Shown here: positions 54,133 through 63,753 of the stretch, in pieces
How the letters are laid out: the number at the start of each line of letters is the position of its first letter
Position numbering within the stretch: position 1 is the stretch's first letter
Made by a program: the position numbers and the translations under genes
The notes under the pieces: model-generated
Database searches by the model: none
What the model was told of the DNA's origin: nothing
What the model saw: only the letters and a program-made list of their open reading frames with translations
From: JAPOUP01 sp965203605
GTDB lineage: Bacteria > Pseudomonadota > Alphaproteobacteria > Rhodobacterales > Rhodobacteraceae
Direction: 5' to 3'
DNA: 64,000 bases
Assembly: GCA_965203605.1 (NCBI GenBank)
Contig: OZ241902.1
Coordinates: 682,001-746,000, forward strand

Positions 54133-54861
54133 CTAGTGAGGAAGTATTTTTTCCAGAAACTGACCGGCGCGTTCGCTGCGCGTTTCGGTGAAGAACGCCT
54201 CGGTTTCGCGGTCTTCAATGATCTCGCCCTGATCCATGAAGATCACGCGTTCAGCAACCTTCCGGGCAAAGCCCATTTCATGGGTGACAACGATCATGGT
54301 CATGCCCTCCTTGGCGAGTTCAACCATCACATCGAGCACTTCGTTGATCATCTCAGGATCCAGGGCCGACGTTGGCTCGTCGAACAGCATTGCGATGGGA
54401 TCCATTGCCAACGCCCGGGCGATCGCCACACGCTGCTGCTGGCCTCCGGAAAGATGCGCTGGATATTTTCTGGCCTGGTCGCCAAGCCCGACCCGGTTCA
54501 GCAGCGATTCGGCTTTCTGATTTGCCGCGTCGTCGCTACGGCCAAGGACCTTGCGCTGCGCGAGCAACAAATTATCGAGAATTGTCAGGTGTGGAAACAG
54601 TTCGAAATTCTGGAACACCATGCCGATTTTTGCACGCAGTTCGGACAGGTTGGTCGCCGGGTCGCCGACGCTGATGCCGTCGACTACAATGGAACCTGAA
54701 TCGAAAGGTTCCAGCCCGTTGACGCATTTGATCAGGGTTGATTTGCCGGAGCCGGAGGGCCCGCAAACCACAACGACCTGACCCTTCTGGACCGCAGTGG
54801 AGCAGTTCTTGAGCACCTCAAAGGAGCCGTAGTTCTTGGATACATTGTCAAGGGTTATCAT
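54133..54861 (-). CDS. Polar amino-acid ABC transporter ATPase
   Basis: 242 residues, GlnQ/HisP type. Walker A GPSGSGKST, Q-loop VFQNFELFPHLT, signature LSGGQQQR, Walker B MLFDEPTSALDPE and H-loop VTHEMGFA are all canonical. The matching permease and binding protein are encoded in the divergent operon (59852 and 58930), so one transporter is split across the two operons, which supports their common regulation. The gene begins 8 bp after the fused oxidoreductase. Confidence 0.95.
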   Translation of the reverse strand: MITLDNVSKNYGSFEVLKNCSTAVQKGQVVVVCGPSGSGKSTLIKCVNGLEPFDSGSIVVDGISVGDPATNLSELRAKIGMVFQNFELFPHLTILDNLLLAQRKVLGRSDDAANQKAESLLNRVGLGDQARKYPAHLSGGQQQRVAIARALAMDPIAMLFDEPTSALDPEMINEVLDVMVELAKEGMTMIVVTHEMGFARKVAERVIFMDQGEIIEDRETEAFFTETRSERAGQFLEKILPH

Positions 54862-54869
54862 TCAAGTCC

Positions 54870-57818
54870 TCAGAAGCGATCAATGAGATAGGGGCGGATG
54901 TCAAGGTCCGTCCGACCATGATCGATAAGATCGGTGGTCAGCCGGGCGACAGCCGGTGCAAGCGTGTAGCCGTTCGAGGTGACCGCGTTGTAGAATCCTG
55001 TCATGCCCGGCATCTCACCGATGATGGGTGCACCGTCGATATTGACGTTCATGCCGGCCCAGGTTCGGATTACATGAAGACCGGACAATTGCGGCAAAAC
55101 GCGATTGGCGACCCAGAGATTTCCCTCTATACTTTCGCGAATTGTCTGGTTCAGCCTCAGCGCTTCATTGTAACGGGCGGTCCAAGCGCCGCCGATGACC
55201 AGCCCGCCGGTCGATAGTTGTTTCAGGCTTAGATGGCGGTCCGCGTGCGCGACCAGTTGACTGACGAGATTGGGCGCGCGTTCGGTGACGGTCATTTGCA
55301 GCGGCGCACTGAACACCGGAATTTTCTGGCCGATCATTCTCCCGATTTCGGCGGCCCAAGGACCGGCCGCGTTGACAACACGGCGAGCCCGGATTTGGCC
55401 CCGGTTTGTCACCACCTTCCATCCGTCATTTTGCTGTTCAATGGCCGTGACACTGGCGCTGGGCAGCAGGCGGGCGCCGAGCCGCCCAGCCATTTCCATC
55501 ACGCCATAGGTCGCGGTGAGTGGATTGATCTTGCCTTCCTGTGGACAATATTCAGCGCCGATGAGAGACGGAGAAAGCGCGGGAGCCAGTTTACTGAGAT
55601 CACTGGCACCGATGATTTCCGATTCAAGCCCGTACCGACGTTCAAGGGCTGCCTTTTGTTCCAGAAACCTCATTCCCTTTTGCGTCTCGGCAACCATCAG
55701 TCCGCCGGTGATGCGAATTTCAAGTTTCCCGCCGAATTCTTCGGCATATTCCTGCCACAGAGATACGGCCCAGGGTCCCAGCGGCAGCGTTGCCGCCGCC
55801 GGGCCGCCGTTTGCCTCCGCCTTTTCGCCGAAGTCGAACGACAGGAGCTGTACGTGAAGGCTTCCGGCATTGGCGCCCGAAGCCTGCAGATTGACATCGT
55901 CGCGTTCGACGACGACAGTGTCGTGTCCGCTTCGCGCCAGTTCGAACGCCACACTGGCCCCGACAACGCCGGCACCGATCACAGCGATGTCGGCAACAAC
56001 GTCCGCAAAGGGCTCAAGGGGAAGGGGACGCGACAAATCAGGCGTTCCAGCGCGTTGGTGCCCGCCCCATTCCGGTTTTTCCAACACGATGGTCGGCACC
56101 GGGAACGGTTTGGCTGGCAGCCTCGGTGCGAATGTTTCCTCCTGGCCGCGCGGCAGCCCGGTGCGGGACGACAGCAGGTTCGCGACGACGGGCGTGCAGT
56201 ACCGCCCCTGACAGCGGCCCATGCCCAGGCGCGTGCGGCGTTTCAGGACACCCAGACTGCTTGCTCCGGCACCAATTTCAGAGCGGATGCGCCCAGCGTC
56301 CAGGCCTTCGCAGCGGCAGATAACTGTATCGTCGCCAACATGGTCGGATGATGCCGGAGGTGCCTTGAACAATTTCCATAGCGCACTCTGGAAATTCCGC
56401 GCCCGTTGCAGTTTCCTGGTTGCAATCGCAGTTTGGGCCGTCCTTTTGCTGGCAAAACCCAACTGGGTAGAAGCCGCGCAACCAGCAATCGTGCCCGAGG
56501 CCTGGGCCACATCGGCGCCGGCAATGATAGCTCCGTCTCCAACCGCGAACACACCGGGCACAGTTGTTTCGCCGAATTCTGAGGTCTTCAGGCTGAGCGT
56601 GCCCAGATGTCTTGGATCATAGATCGTCTCGCAACCAAGGCTGCGGCCGATTTCAGTGGATGCGATCAACCCGTAACCGAGACACAGCGTATCGGCGTCG
56701 ACCTCGGTGGTGGTGTCGATATCCGGCTGCCCGGCCGGCCCGCAAGCGGCCATTCTGACACCGGTGATCTGGCTTTCGCCGACTGCCCCAACGACAATGT
56801 TGGACCAGAATACCGGTACGCCAGCGCGCTTTAATGTGGCGAGGTAGCCTATACCCGTCAACATCTTGACCGGATCTGCCCGAAACGCCTCGAACAATTC
56901 CGTACACTTGCGAATGTCGGGTCGGGGTGCTGATTCAATGACGGCCGCCACCGATACACCATGCGAAACAAGATCGGCCGCCAGCTGGAAATTCAGCGGC
57001 CCGTTTCCTGCAACGACCACGCGCTTGCCCGGAGATACCTGATAGGAACGGGAGAGCGTTTGCGCCGCTCCGGTGGTCATGACTCCCGCTGTCGTCCATC
57101 CGTCAAAGGGGGCGGCCCGCTCAAAGGCGCCCGTTGCGAGAATGAGTCGCTTTGGGCGATATATCTGGGCACGACCATCGACGAGTGCGAGTGTTTCGTC
57201 CGCTGCGAAGGCACCCCAAACGGTAGCGTCCTGATGAAGCTGGACACCAGCGCTCCGCACCGCCTCCAACAGGGCGGCACCGGATTCGAACTGTCGGTCA
57301 GGCGCTGCAGACACGATGTGGGAAGGCGCGATCGGCTTGTAGTACTGGCCGCCTGGATCCGGCCGTTCATCAAGAACGACGACCGATGCGCCGGTGCGGC
57401 TTGCCGCGAGTGCTGCGGACAGGCCCGCGGGACCTGCGCCGATAACGAGGATGTCGGTCTCGTGCATGGGCAATGCGCCTGTGGCGGGCGGACCGGACAA
57501 GGGCTTCAGAGCGTCGCCCGCTAGTCCGGAAGGCGTGGCCGTCGTGATGTTCTCGCCGCCGCGAACCTTGGTCAGGCACGCCCGCTGGCTGACCCGGCCG
57601 TCGATCGTCACCAGACAACCAAAGCATGCACCCATGCCGCAATACATTCCCAGCCAGGATCGCGGATTATCTACGCCGACCGAGGTGCGCACGGTAATCT
57701 CGTTCGCGATGAGCGCTGCCGCAACCGTTTCTCCCGCAAGGGCCAGAACGGTTTGTCCTTCGAAAGCGAATTCGAGCGTCTTGTCGGTCGGGCTGAGGTT
57801 TTGTCGGCGCAGGCGCAT
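54870..57818 (-). CDS. Fused 2Fe-2S / FAD-NAD / Bfd-like / DAO oxidoreductase
   Basis: 982 residues combining what are usually three subunits. Residues 1-100: plant-type 2Fe-2S domain with C60, C65, C68, C81. 120-470: FAD/NAD disulfide-oxidoreductase fold with VIGAGPAGLSAALAAS and a second VVVAGNGPLNFQLA motif. 500-545: Bfd-like 2Fe-2S domain with C501, C503, C536 and C541. 605-982: DAO-type flavoprotein with VIGAGVVGASVAFELARSG. The same parts occur as HcnABC (cyanide synthase), OoxAB/NoxAB (opine oxidases) and LhpBEF (D-hydroxyproline dehydrogenase). The adjacent DapA-like gene favours an amine or cyclic amino-acid dehydrogenase. First gene of the leftward operon. Confidence 0.88.
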   Translation of the reverse strand: MRLRRQNLSPTDKTLEFAFEGQTVLALAGETVAAALIANEITVRTSVGVDNPRSWLGMYCGMGACFGCLVTIDGRVSQRACLTKVRGGENITTATPSGLAGDALKPLSGPPATGALPMHETDILVIGAGPAGLSAALAASRTGASVVVLDERPDPGGQYYKPIAPSHIVSAAPDRQFESGAALLEAVRSAGVQLHQDATVWGAFAADETLALVDGRAQIYRPKRLILATGAFERAAPFDGWTTAGVMTTGAAQTLSRSYQVSPGKRVVVAGNGPLNFQLAADLVSHGVSVAAVIESAPRPDIRKCTELFEAFRADPVKMLTGIGYLATLKRAGVPVFWSNIVVGAVGESQITGVRMAACGPAGQPDIDTTTEVDADTLCLGYGLIASTEIGRSLGCETIYDPRHLGTLSLKTSEFGETTVPGVFAVGDGAIIAGADVAQASGTIAGCAASTQLGFASKRTAQTAIATRKLQRARNFQSALWKLFKAPPASSDHVGDDTVICRCEGLDAGRIRSEIGAGASSLGVLKRRTRLGMGRCQGRYCTPVVANLLSSRTGLPRGQEETFAPRLPAKPFPVPTIVLEKPEWGGHQRAGTPDLSRPLPLEPFADVVADIAVIGAGVVGASVAFELARSGHDTVVVERDDVNLQASGANAGSLHVQLLSFDFGEKAEANGGPAAATLPLGPWAVSLWQEYAEEFGGKLEIRITGGLMVAETQKGMRFLEQKAALERRYGLESEIIGASDLSKLAPALSPSLIGAEYCPQEGKINPLTATYGVMEMAGRLGARLLPSASVTAIEQQNDGWKVVTNRGQIRARRVVNAAGPWAAEIGRMIGQKIPVFSAPLQMTVTERAPNLVSQLVAHADRHLSLKQLSTGGLVIGGAWTARYNEALRLNQTIRESIEGNLWVANRVLPQLSGLHVIRTWAGMNVNIDGAPIIGEMPGMTGFYNAVTSNGYTLAPAVARLTTDLIDHGRTDLDIRPYLIDRF

Positions 57819-57903
57819 ATCGGCAGTGGACCAGTCCGTAAAGGTTCGTCAGAAACGTGTCTGTCAAACGATAGCACGGCAAGGTTGACAAGGATATATT
57901 TTT

Positions 57904-57922
57904 CGTATACACAAAATATACG
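57904..57922. promoter_or_regulatory. Candidate GntR operator in the divergent promoter
   Basis: CGTATA and TATACG arms separated by 7 bp of AT-rich sequence, midway between the divergent start codons at 57818 and 57986. The overall TCGTATACACA character resembles FCD-GntR binding sites (xTGTATACAx-like). It is the best candidate site for the regulator encoded at 52384. Confidence 0.6.
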
Positions 57923-57985
57923 ATATGTATAATTGCTGGCCAGAACGACTCAAGCAGGCTGCATCCCAGAGAGGAATAGGCGTGT

Positions 57986-58894
57986 ATGACTGGGTTTCGC
58001 GGAACCTACACAGTTCTCATAACGCCATTTGTCCCAGACGGTTCCGCTGTGGATTCCGCGGCGCTGAGGCAATTGGTGAACTGGCAGATCGACGAAGGAA
58101 TCCATGGTTTGATTCCGCTCGGCAGCACTGGCGAATTTCTGTCACTTAGCCGCGAGGAACGACGGCAGATCATCGAAATCTGCGTCTCGGAAGCAGACGG
58201 GCGCGTGCCGGTTCTGATCGGCACGGGTGCAGAGGTGACGTCCGACTCCATCGAGCTGTCACGAGAAGCGGAGACCATGGGTGCACAGGGTGTGATGATC
58301 ATCCCGCCATTTTATTCGACACCGACAGAAGACGAATTGTTCGAACACTATCGGAGGATCGGAGAGGCCATATCGATCCCCATCATGGCATATAACAATC
58401 CGGCGACGGCCAATATCGACATGACCCCGCGCATCCTGGCGCGTTTGGCTGAAATCGATACCGTAACCATGGTCAAGGAATCCACTCTCGAAGTGACCCG
58501 CGTCCGGGACATTGTCGAACTTTGTGGTGACCGAATGGCGGTGTTTGCCGGGATCCTTGGCTACGAATCCTTCTGGCTGGGTGCAAAGGGCTGGGTTGCG
58601 GTGTGCTCCAATGTGTTGCCGCGCGCATCGTCCGATCTCTTCACTCTCGTTGCCGACAAACAGGATATGAAGGCGGCCTTGACGCTTTACCGCCGTATCC
58701 TGCCGATAATCCGATGGGTTGGCGAGAACCGTTATGTATCGGCGACCAAGGCGGCACTCGATGCCATGGGCCTGCAGGTGGGTGACCCACGCGAACCCCG
58801 GCTTCCGCTGCCGGAAAACCTACGCCGTGCACTGGAAAGGGACTTACGTGATCTCGGCATGATCGGATCATTGAGGACCGCATTCGCAAGTTGA
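57986..58894 (+). CDS. DapA-family (dihydrodipicolinate synthase-like) aldolase/deaminase
   Basis: 302 residues. Class I aldolase features: GLIPLGSTGEFLSLS near residue 40, the catalytic Tyr in MAYNNPAT and the Schiff-base Lys in MVKEST. The protein lies in a catabolic cluster rather than with lysine genes. That context fits pyrroline-4-hydroxy-2-carboxylate deaminase (LhpC-type) or a keto-sugar-acid aldolase rather than lysine synthesis; which one cannot be decided from sequence. It is the first gene of the rightward operon. Confidence 0.88.
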   Translation: MTGFRGTYTVLITPFVPDGSAVDSAALRQLVNWQIDEGIHGLIPLGSTGEFLSLSREERRQIIEICVSEADGRVPVLIGTGAEVTSDSIELSREAETMGAQGVMIIPPFYSTPTEDELFEHYRRIGEAISIPIMAYNNPATANIDMTPRILARLAEIDTVTMVKESTLEVTRVRDIVELCGDRMAVFAGILGYESFWLGAKGWVAVCSNVLPRASSDLFTLVADKQDMKAALTLYRRILPIIRWVGENRYVSATKAALDAMGLQVGDPREPRLPLPENLRRALERDLRDLGMIGSLRTAFAS

Positions 58895-58929
58895 CCGAAT
58901 CGCAAGATTCAACAGAAAGGGAGTCAAAA

Positions 58930-59772
58930 ATGACAACAGGAATGAAAATGTCGCTGAAAATGGCGATGATCGGCGCCGCGTGCCTGCTCTCAGCACCGAT
59001 GGTCTTGGCACAGAATTGCTCACCCAAGGTCTCGGCGTCGGCGTTGATCAGTGAGGGCAAGCTGGTCATGTCAACAAACCCGACCCTGCCACCCATGCAA
59101 TTTGTTGATTCAAGTGGTGAATTGAAAGGCATGCGGATAACGCTGGGCAACGAGGTGGCCAAGCGCCTGTGTCTGGAACCGGAATATATCCGCATTGAGT
59201 TCTCGGCGATGATCCCGGGGCTTCAGGCCGGGCGTTGGGATGTCATCAACACCGGCATTTTCTGGACCGAGGAGCGCGCCGGGATCATGAAGATGATTCC
59301 GTATGAATCCCAGGCGATCAGCATTTCGGTCCCGGCCGGCAATCCGCAGGGCATCTCCAAGCCGGAGGATCTGGCCGGCAAAGCCGTTGGTGTTGAAATT
59401 GGTGGGTTTGAGGAAGCCAAGCTCAAGCTTCTCGCGCAGGAACTGTCTGACAAGGGCCTTGAAACGATTGACGTTCGCACTTTCGACAATTTCGCCACTG
59501 CCTACCAGGCGCTGCGCGCCGGTCAGACCGATGCAACGGTCACGATCGACTCCACGGCGACGGAATACGCAAATCGCGGTGAATTCGATCGCGCGATCTC
59601 CGGTCTCTTTGCCACACCGGTGGCGTTGGCCATGGCAAATGACGAGTTGGCAGACGCGGTGCTCGAGGTCATGAACGAGATGGTCAGGGACGGCAGTTAC
59701 AAATCCCTGCTCGATGAATATGGCGTTCTGGCCAACACCGGGGAACTTGCCATCCGCGGACCCGGCAACTGA
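58930..59772 (+). CDS. Amino-acid ABC transporter binding protein (family 3)
   Basis: 280 residues with signal peptide (KMAMIGAACLLSAPMVLA). The family-3 fold has TNPTLPPMQFVDSSGELKG at the ligand entrance and GQTDATVTIDSTATEYAN in the hinge region. GGGAG lies about 7 nt upstream of the ATG at 58930. Together with the permease at 59852 and the ATPase at 54133 it forms a polar amino-acid-type importer. Confidence 0.9.
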   Translation: MTTGMKMSLKMAMIGAACLLSAPMVLAQNCSPKVSASALISEGKLVMSTNPTLPPMQFVDSSGELKGMRITLGNEVAKRLCLEPEYIRIEFSAMIPGLQAGRWDVINTGIFWTEERAGIMKMIPYESQAISISVPAGNPQGISKPEDLAGKAVGVEIGGFEEAKLKLLAQELSDKGLETIDVRTFDNFATAYQALRAGQTDATVTIDSTATEYANRGEFDRAISGLFATPVALAMANDELADAVLEVMNEMVRDGSYKSLLDEYGVLANTGELAIRGPGN

Positions 59773-59783
59773 GCGCATTTGCA

Positions 59784-59825
59784 ACGACAACACACCCGGG
59801 CCTTCGTGTCCTGGGCGTTTGTCGT
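59784..59825. terminator. Hairpin between binding-protein and permease genes
   Basis: ACGACAA and TTGTCGT outer arms with a CCCGGG/CCTGGG inner stem and a TTCG-containing loop. It is not followed by a T-run. It is probably an attenuator or mRNA-stability element like the one at 35365, again directly after a binding-protein gene. Confidence 0.5.
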
Positions 59826-59851
59826 GCAGGCAGACCCGATAGGCGTAGGAC

Positions 59852-60553
59852 ATGAACAAACAGGCCTGGGACTGGAGTGGCTTTCAGGATTACCTGTTTA
59901 ACGACTTTCTGTTCTACGGTGCGCTGACAACGATCGGACTGACCGTCGCATCCATCATCGGCGGACTGGTTCTCGGTGCGGTCATCGCGCTGATGCGCAT
60001 GTCGCCTCTCAGACCGGTGTCCTGGTTTGCCCAGTTCTACATCTGGATATTCCGTGGAACGCCGCTGCTGGTCCAACTGCTGATCATCTACACCGGTCTG
60101 CCCCTGGCCATCGGTGTCCGTTTCAGTGTACTCGAGGCTGCCTTGCTGGGCTTGATCCTCAATGAGGCAGCCTATCTTGCCGAGATCATCCGCAGCGGTA
60201 TACTTGCTGTGCCGCAGGGCCAGAGCAACGCCGGGAAGGCGCTGGGCCTGACGCCGGCACAGGTCATGCGTTATGTTGTCATGCCGCAGGCGACACGGAT
60301 AGTGATACCGCCGCTGGGCAACAGCGTGAACGGTCTTCTGAAGACCACCTCGATCACTTCGGTCATTTCGATGGAAGAACTGCTCAGGCGCACCCAGATC
60401 CTGATCCAGGAGAAGTTTCTGGTCCTTGAGCTCTTCGCCGTCGCTGCACTCTACTACCTCATTCTGACAACGCTGTGGGATGTGGTTCAGAGACGCATCG
60501 AGGCCCGATTTGGCAAAGCCTACAGCCGGTTTCAGTTGCCCGGGGGCAACTAG
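59852..60553 (+). CDS. Amino-acid ABC transporter permease
   Basis: 233 residues, HisM/GlnP type, about five membrane helices. The first helix reads LTTIGLTVASIIGGLVLGAVIAL. The FRGTPLLVQLLIIY motif and the EAA loop SNAGKALGLTPAQVMRYVVMPQA are diagnostic. One permease gene implies a homodimer. TAGGA lies close to the ATG. Confidence 0.94.
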   Translation: MNKQAWDWSGFQDYLFNDFLFYGALTTIGLTVASIIGGLVLGAVIALMRMSPLRPVSWFAQFYIWIFRGTPLLVQLLIIYTGLPLAIGVRFSVLEAALLGLILNEAAYLAEIIRSGILAVPQGQSNAGKALGLTPAQVMRYVVMPQATRIVIPPLGNSVNGLLKTTSITSVISMEELLRRTQILIQEKFLVLELFAVAALYYLILTTLWDVVQRRIEARFGKAYSRFQLPGGN

Positions 60554-60622
60554 AGAGTGCCTGTGTTTTCGAACGCACCGGCTTTGAGGTCACAGTGCGC
60601 AACCAATGCAAAGGACAATGGA

Positions 60623-61036
60623 ATGAGCAACCTGGTAATCCACGCCGGAACTTTTCGGTTTGACGCGGTTCTTGAAGAGAATGCCGCGCCGAAAACCTGC
60701 TCGGTGTTCAAAGAACTTCTACCCTACAAAGGACAGATTGTGCATGTGCGCTGGAGCGGTGAGGGCGTGTGGATTCCTCTTGGCGAAACCGATTTCGGGC
60801 TGGATTACGAAAACCACACGAGCCATCCCGCGCCAGGCCATTTCATCCTCTATCCAGGCGGGATCAGCGAAACCGAAATCCTCCTTGCCTATGGCGGTGT
60901 CGATTTCTCATCCAAAATGGGACAACTGGCCGGCAATCATTTCATCACCATAACAGGCGGCCATGAAAATCTGATGGAACTCGGCAACACGGTCCTTTGG
61001 AAGGGTGCACAGCCGATCCGTTTCGAGCATGCGTAA
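60623..61036 (+). CDS. DUF3830 family protein (cyclophilin-like fold)
   Basis: 137 residues. Blocks LEENAAPKTCSVFKELLPYKG, VHVRWSGEGVWIPLGE, PGHFILYPGGISETEILLAYG and NHFITITGG are the DUF3830 pattern. The AAPKTC and HVRWSGE features resemble cyclophilin-like beta-barrels, but biochemical function is unknown. DUF3830 genes recur beside dipeptide-type ABC transporters, as here. AAGGA 8 nt upstream supports the start at 60623. Confidence 0.82.
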   Translation: MSNLVIHAGTFRFDAVLEENAAPKTCSVFKELLPYKGQIVHVRWSGEGVWIPLGETDFGLDYENHTSHPAPGHFILYPGGISETEILLAYGGVDFSSKMGQLAGNHFITITGGHENLMELGNTVLWKGAQPIRFEHA

Positions 61037-61139
61037 TTGTATCCTGCAGGCACCTCTGGCACCGTTCAACTGATGGACGGTGCCCAACAATGGAAACGAA
61101 ACCGCAACGTCCGCAAAGGACAAACAACAGGAGAAAGTC

Positions 61140-62696
61140 ATGAAACTAGGGAAGTATGTTGCAGGTATTTGCAGCACTGTTGCACTGAGTTTCGCTGCGC
61201 CTTCCGCAGTCTGGGCCGAGCCCTCGGGGGTTCTGGTCATTGCAGAGAATGAAACACCTGAAAACCTGGATCCTGCCAATGCCACCAATTCGACTGTAAA
61301 CCAGTTGCTGGTCGGTGTGTATGACACCCTGGTGCAGTTCACCGCCGGCGAAACGTCGGTGAGCCCGCGACTTGCAACCGAATGGTCTGTTTCCGACGAT
61401 GGACTGACCTATACCTTCAAGCTTCGCGATGGCGTTGTGTTCCATGATGGCACCCCGCTCACCGCCAGCGATGTCAAGTTCACACTCGACCGGCTGCAGG
61501 CGGCGTCCGCTGCCACCATGAACGACATGGGTACATATGAGTCAGCAGAGGTGGTTGACGATCATACGATCAACCTGAAACTTTCAGCGCCGTTCGGTCC
61601 TTTCATTTCCGCGTTGTCGCGCATTTATGTCGTCAACAAGACACAGGTTGAACCGCACATGGGTGACGACAATGCCCGCGGTTGGCTGGCAGTGAATGAA
61701 GCCGGTTCCGGCCCTTACACCGTCACCACCTACAAACCCACGGAGGTCGTCGTATTGACCGCCTTTGCCAACTATTGGGGCGGATGGGATGGAAATCACG
61801 TGGAGGAAGTGGTGTTCCGATATGTGTCCGAGCCATCAACGCAGCTGGCCCTGTTGCGCAGCGGCGAGGTTCACATAGCGCCTGACATTACCGTCCAGGA
61901 CAAGCTGGCGCTCAGGGACGAAGATGGGTTTACGGTCGATATCGGCGCTGCCGCAACGCCACTCTATTTCCAGATCAACACCGCAAGCGACGGGCTGACC
62001 GGCAACAGGGAATTCCGCAAGATGCTGGTGCAGGCGTTTGACCGGAAGCTGCATCTTGACTTCGTTTTGCAGGGTCTGGGCTCCATGCCTGACGGACCGT
62101 TGCCGCCGGATTGGATGGGGCATCAGCCGCATGCCGAACTTGGCTTTGACCTCGAAAAGGCAAAGTCGATGGTTGAAGAAAATGGCTGGTCCGGAACTAA
62201 GCTGACGGTTCGCTATCTTCCGGCGATCGAGGAAGAGAAGGCAGCTGTGGAACAGTTGCAATCTAACCTTGCCCAGCTCGGGATCGAACTGGAAGCGGAA
62301 GGCATGACCTGGCCGGCCCAGGCGGCAACGGTCCAGGATCTGGCCACGACATCTGACATCAACATGATCTACAATTTTCCGACCTTCCCCGATCCACACG
62401 CCATTCTGAATACGTCGTTCAACTCAGCCAACACGGGATACAATGGCGGTTACAACTGGGCGCAGTTCTCCAATCCCGAGGTCGACCGGCTTTTGAACGA
62501 AGCTGCCAGTTTGTCGAACCAGGAAAGACGGGCGGAACTCTATGCCGAGGCACAGAAGCTCATTGCTGCGGAATATCCAGTGATTACGGTATCGCTGCCC
62601 GGTTCCGTTGTGGCCATGTCGAACAAGGTCGAGGGCTACAAGTACAATGTCGCCCATCACCAGACCTTCAACTACATGGAAATAGGACTGAAATAG
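61140..62696 (+). CDS. Peptide/opine-type ABC transporter binding protein (family 5)
   Basis: 518 residues with signal peptide (VAGICSTVALSFAAPSAVWA). Family-5 features are PENLDPANATNSTVNQLLVGVYDTL, SPRLATEWSVSDDGLTYTFKLRDGVVFHDGTPLTA and a C-terminal DYLIAAEYPVITVSLPGSV-like region. It binds dipeptides, opines or similar. AGGAG lies about 7 nt before the ATG. It is followed by matching DppB and DppC genes. Confidence 0.92.
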   Translation: MKLGKYVAGICSTVALSFAAPSAVWAEPSGVLVIAENETPENLDPANATNSTVNQLLVGVYDTLVQFTAGETSVSPRLATEWSVSDDGLTYTFKLRDGVVFHDGTPLTASDVKFTLDRLQAASAATMNDMGTYESAEVVDDHTINLKLSAPFGPFISALSRIYVVNKTQVEPHMGDDNARGWLAVNEAGSGPYTVTTYKPTEVVVLTAFANYWGGWDGNHVEEVVFRYVSEPSTQLALLRSGEVHIAPDITVQDKLALRDEDGFTVDIGAAATPLYFQINTASDGLTGNREFRKMLVQAFDRKLHLDFVLQGLGSMPDGPLPPDWMGHQPHAELGFDLEKAKSMVEENGWSGTKLTVRYLPAIEEEKAAVEQLQSNLAQLGIELEAEGMTWPAQAATVQDLATTSDINMIYNFPTFPDPHAILNTSFNSANTGYNGGYNWAQFSNPEVDRLLNEAASLSNQERRAELYAEAQKLIAAEYPVITVSLPGSVVAMSNKVEGYKYNVAHHQTFNYMEIGLK

Positions 62697-62745
62697 GCGG
62701 GACCGCCGCTCGTTTGAGCTGAAACGAAGTGGAGGGACAGGTCAG

Positions 62746-63753
62746 ATGAAATACGTTTTGCAGAGGCTGACCTTCTCTGCCCTGTCCCTCTTCGTATTGC
62801 TTCTGATAACATTCGTGCTCAGTCATGTTGTTCCAGGCGACCCGGCAATCGTTGCGGCCGGACCCAATGCAGGTGCCGAGAAAATTGCCGAACTGCGCGA
62901 GGAAATGGGGCTGAACAAGCCGCTCGTGACGCAATTCGTAATCTACTGTCGCAATCTGCTCAGCGGCGATATCGGAACCTCATGGTTTACACACCAGCCC
63001 ATTCTGCGGGATCTCATGCGGGAGCTGCCGCCCTCCTTGGAGCTTGTAACGTTGGCCATGGTGATCAATCTGGCGATCTCGTTGCCGCTGGGTATGCTAA
63101 CGGCGCGCTACAACGGCACCAGGTTTGACGATATTGTGCGCCTCGTGGCCGTTGCCGGCGCAGGGCTCCCCATCTTCTGGACGGCCATCATTCTACAGCA
63201 GACACTTGCCGCGGATTTGGGTCTCTTCCCTGTCGCCGGGCGCTTGAGCTTCGCCTATCGAGATTTTGAGGGTGCCAGCGGATTTTACCTATTGGACAGC
63301 TTGGTTTCCGGTCGCTTCGACGTATTTACAGATGCGCTGTCGCATCTCGTTTTGCCTGCTTTCGCCCTTTCACTCCTGTTCACCGCCGTCGGCCTGCGCA
63401 TAACCCGCACGTCCATGATCAGCGAGTTTCGCAAGGATTACGTTCTTCTGGCGCGCGCAAAAGGAGCTGGCGAAGCGCGTATCATGTTCCGCCACGTCTT
63501 CCCAAATGGTGCGACACCTTCCCTGACGGTTTTCGGCATGCAGTTCGGCTGGATGCTTGGTGCCACGGTGCTGGTCGAAGAGATTTTCGGCCGGCCCGGT
63601 ATCGGCCGGTACGCGGTCAAGGCCGTCACGCAGTCCGACGTGCATGCCGTTGTGGCAGTGGTGCTGGTCGTCGGTCTGGTTTTCCTGCTCGCCAACCTTG
63701 TTGTTGACGTCCTGCTCTATGCCCTCAGTCCGCGAAAATGGAGCAAGGAGTGA
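62746..63753 (+). CDS. Dipeptide-type ABC transporter permease (DppB-like)
   Basis: 335 residues. Typical start KYVLQRLTFSALSLFVLLLITFVLSHVVPGDPA and the EAA loop DYVLLARAKGAGEARIMFRHVFPN near residue 230. A good AGGAGG-like site (GGAGGG) lies 10 nt upstream. Its stop overlaps the start of the next permease. Confidence 0.93.
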   Translation: MKYVLQRLTFSALSLFVLLLITFVLSHVVPGDPAIVAAGPNAGAEKIAELREEMGLNKPLVTQFVIYCRNLLSGDIGTSWFTHQPILRDLMRELPPSLELVTLAMVINLAISLPLGMLTARYNGTRFDDIVRLVAVAGAGLPIFWTAIILQQTLAADLGLFPVAGRLSFAYRDFEGASGFYLLDSLVSGRFDVFTDALSHLVLPAFALSLLFTAVGLRITRTSMISEFRKDYVLLARAKGAGEARIMFRHVFPNGATPSLTVFGMQFGWMLGATVLVEEIFGRPGIGRYAVKAVTQSDVHAVVAVVLVVGLVFLLANLVVDVLLYALSPRKWSKE

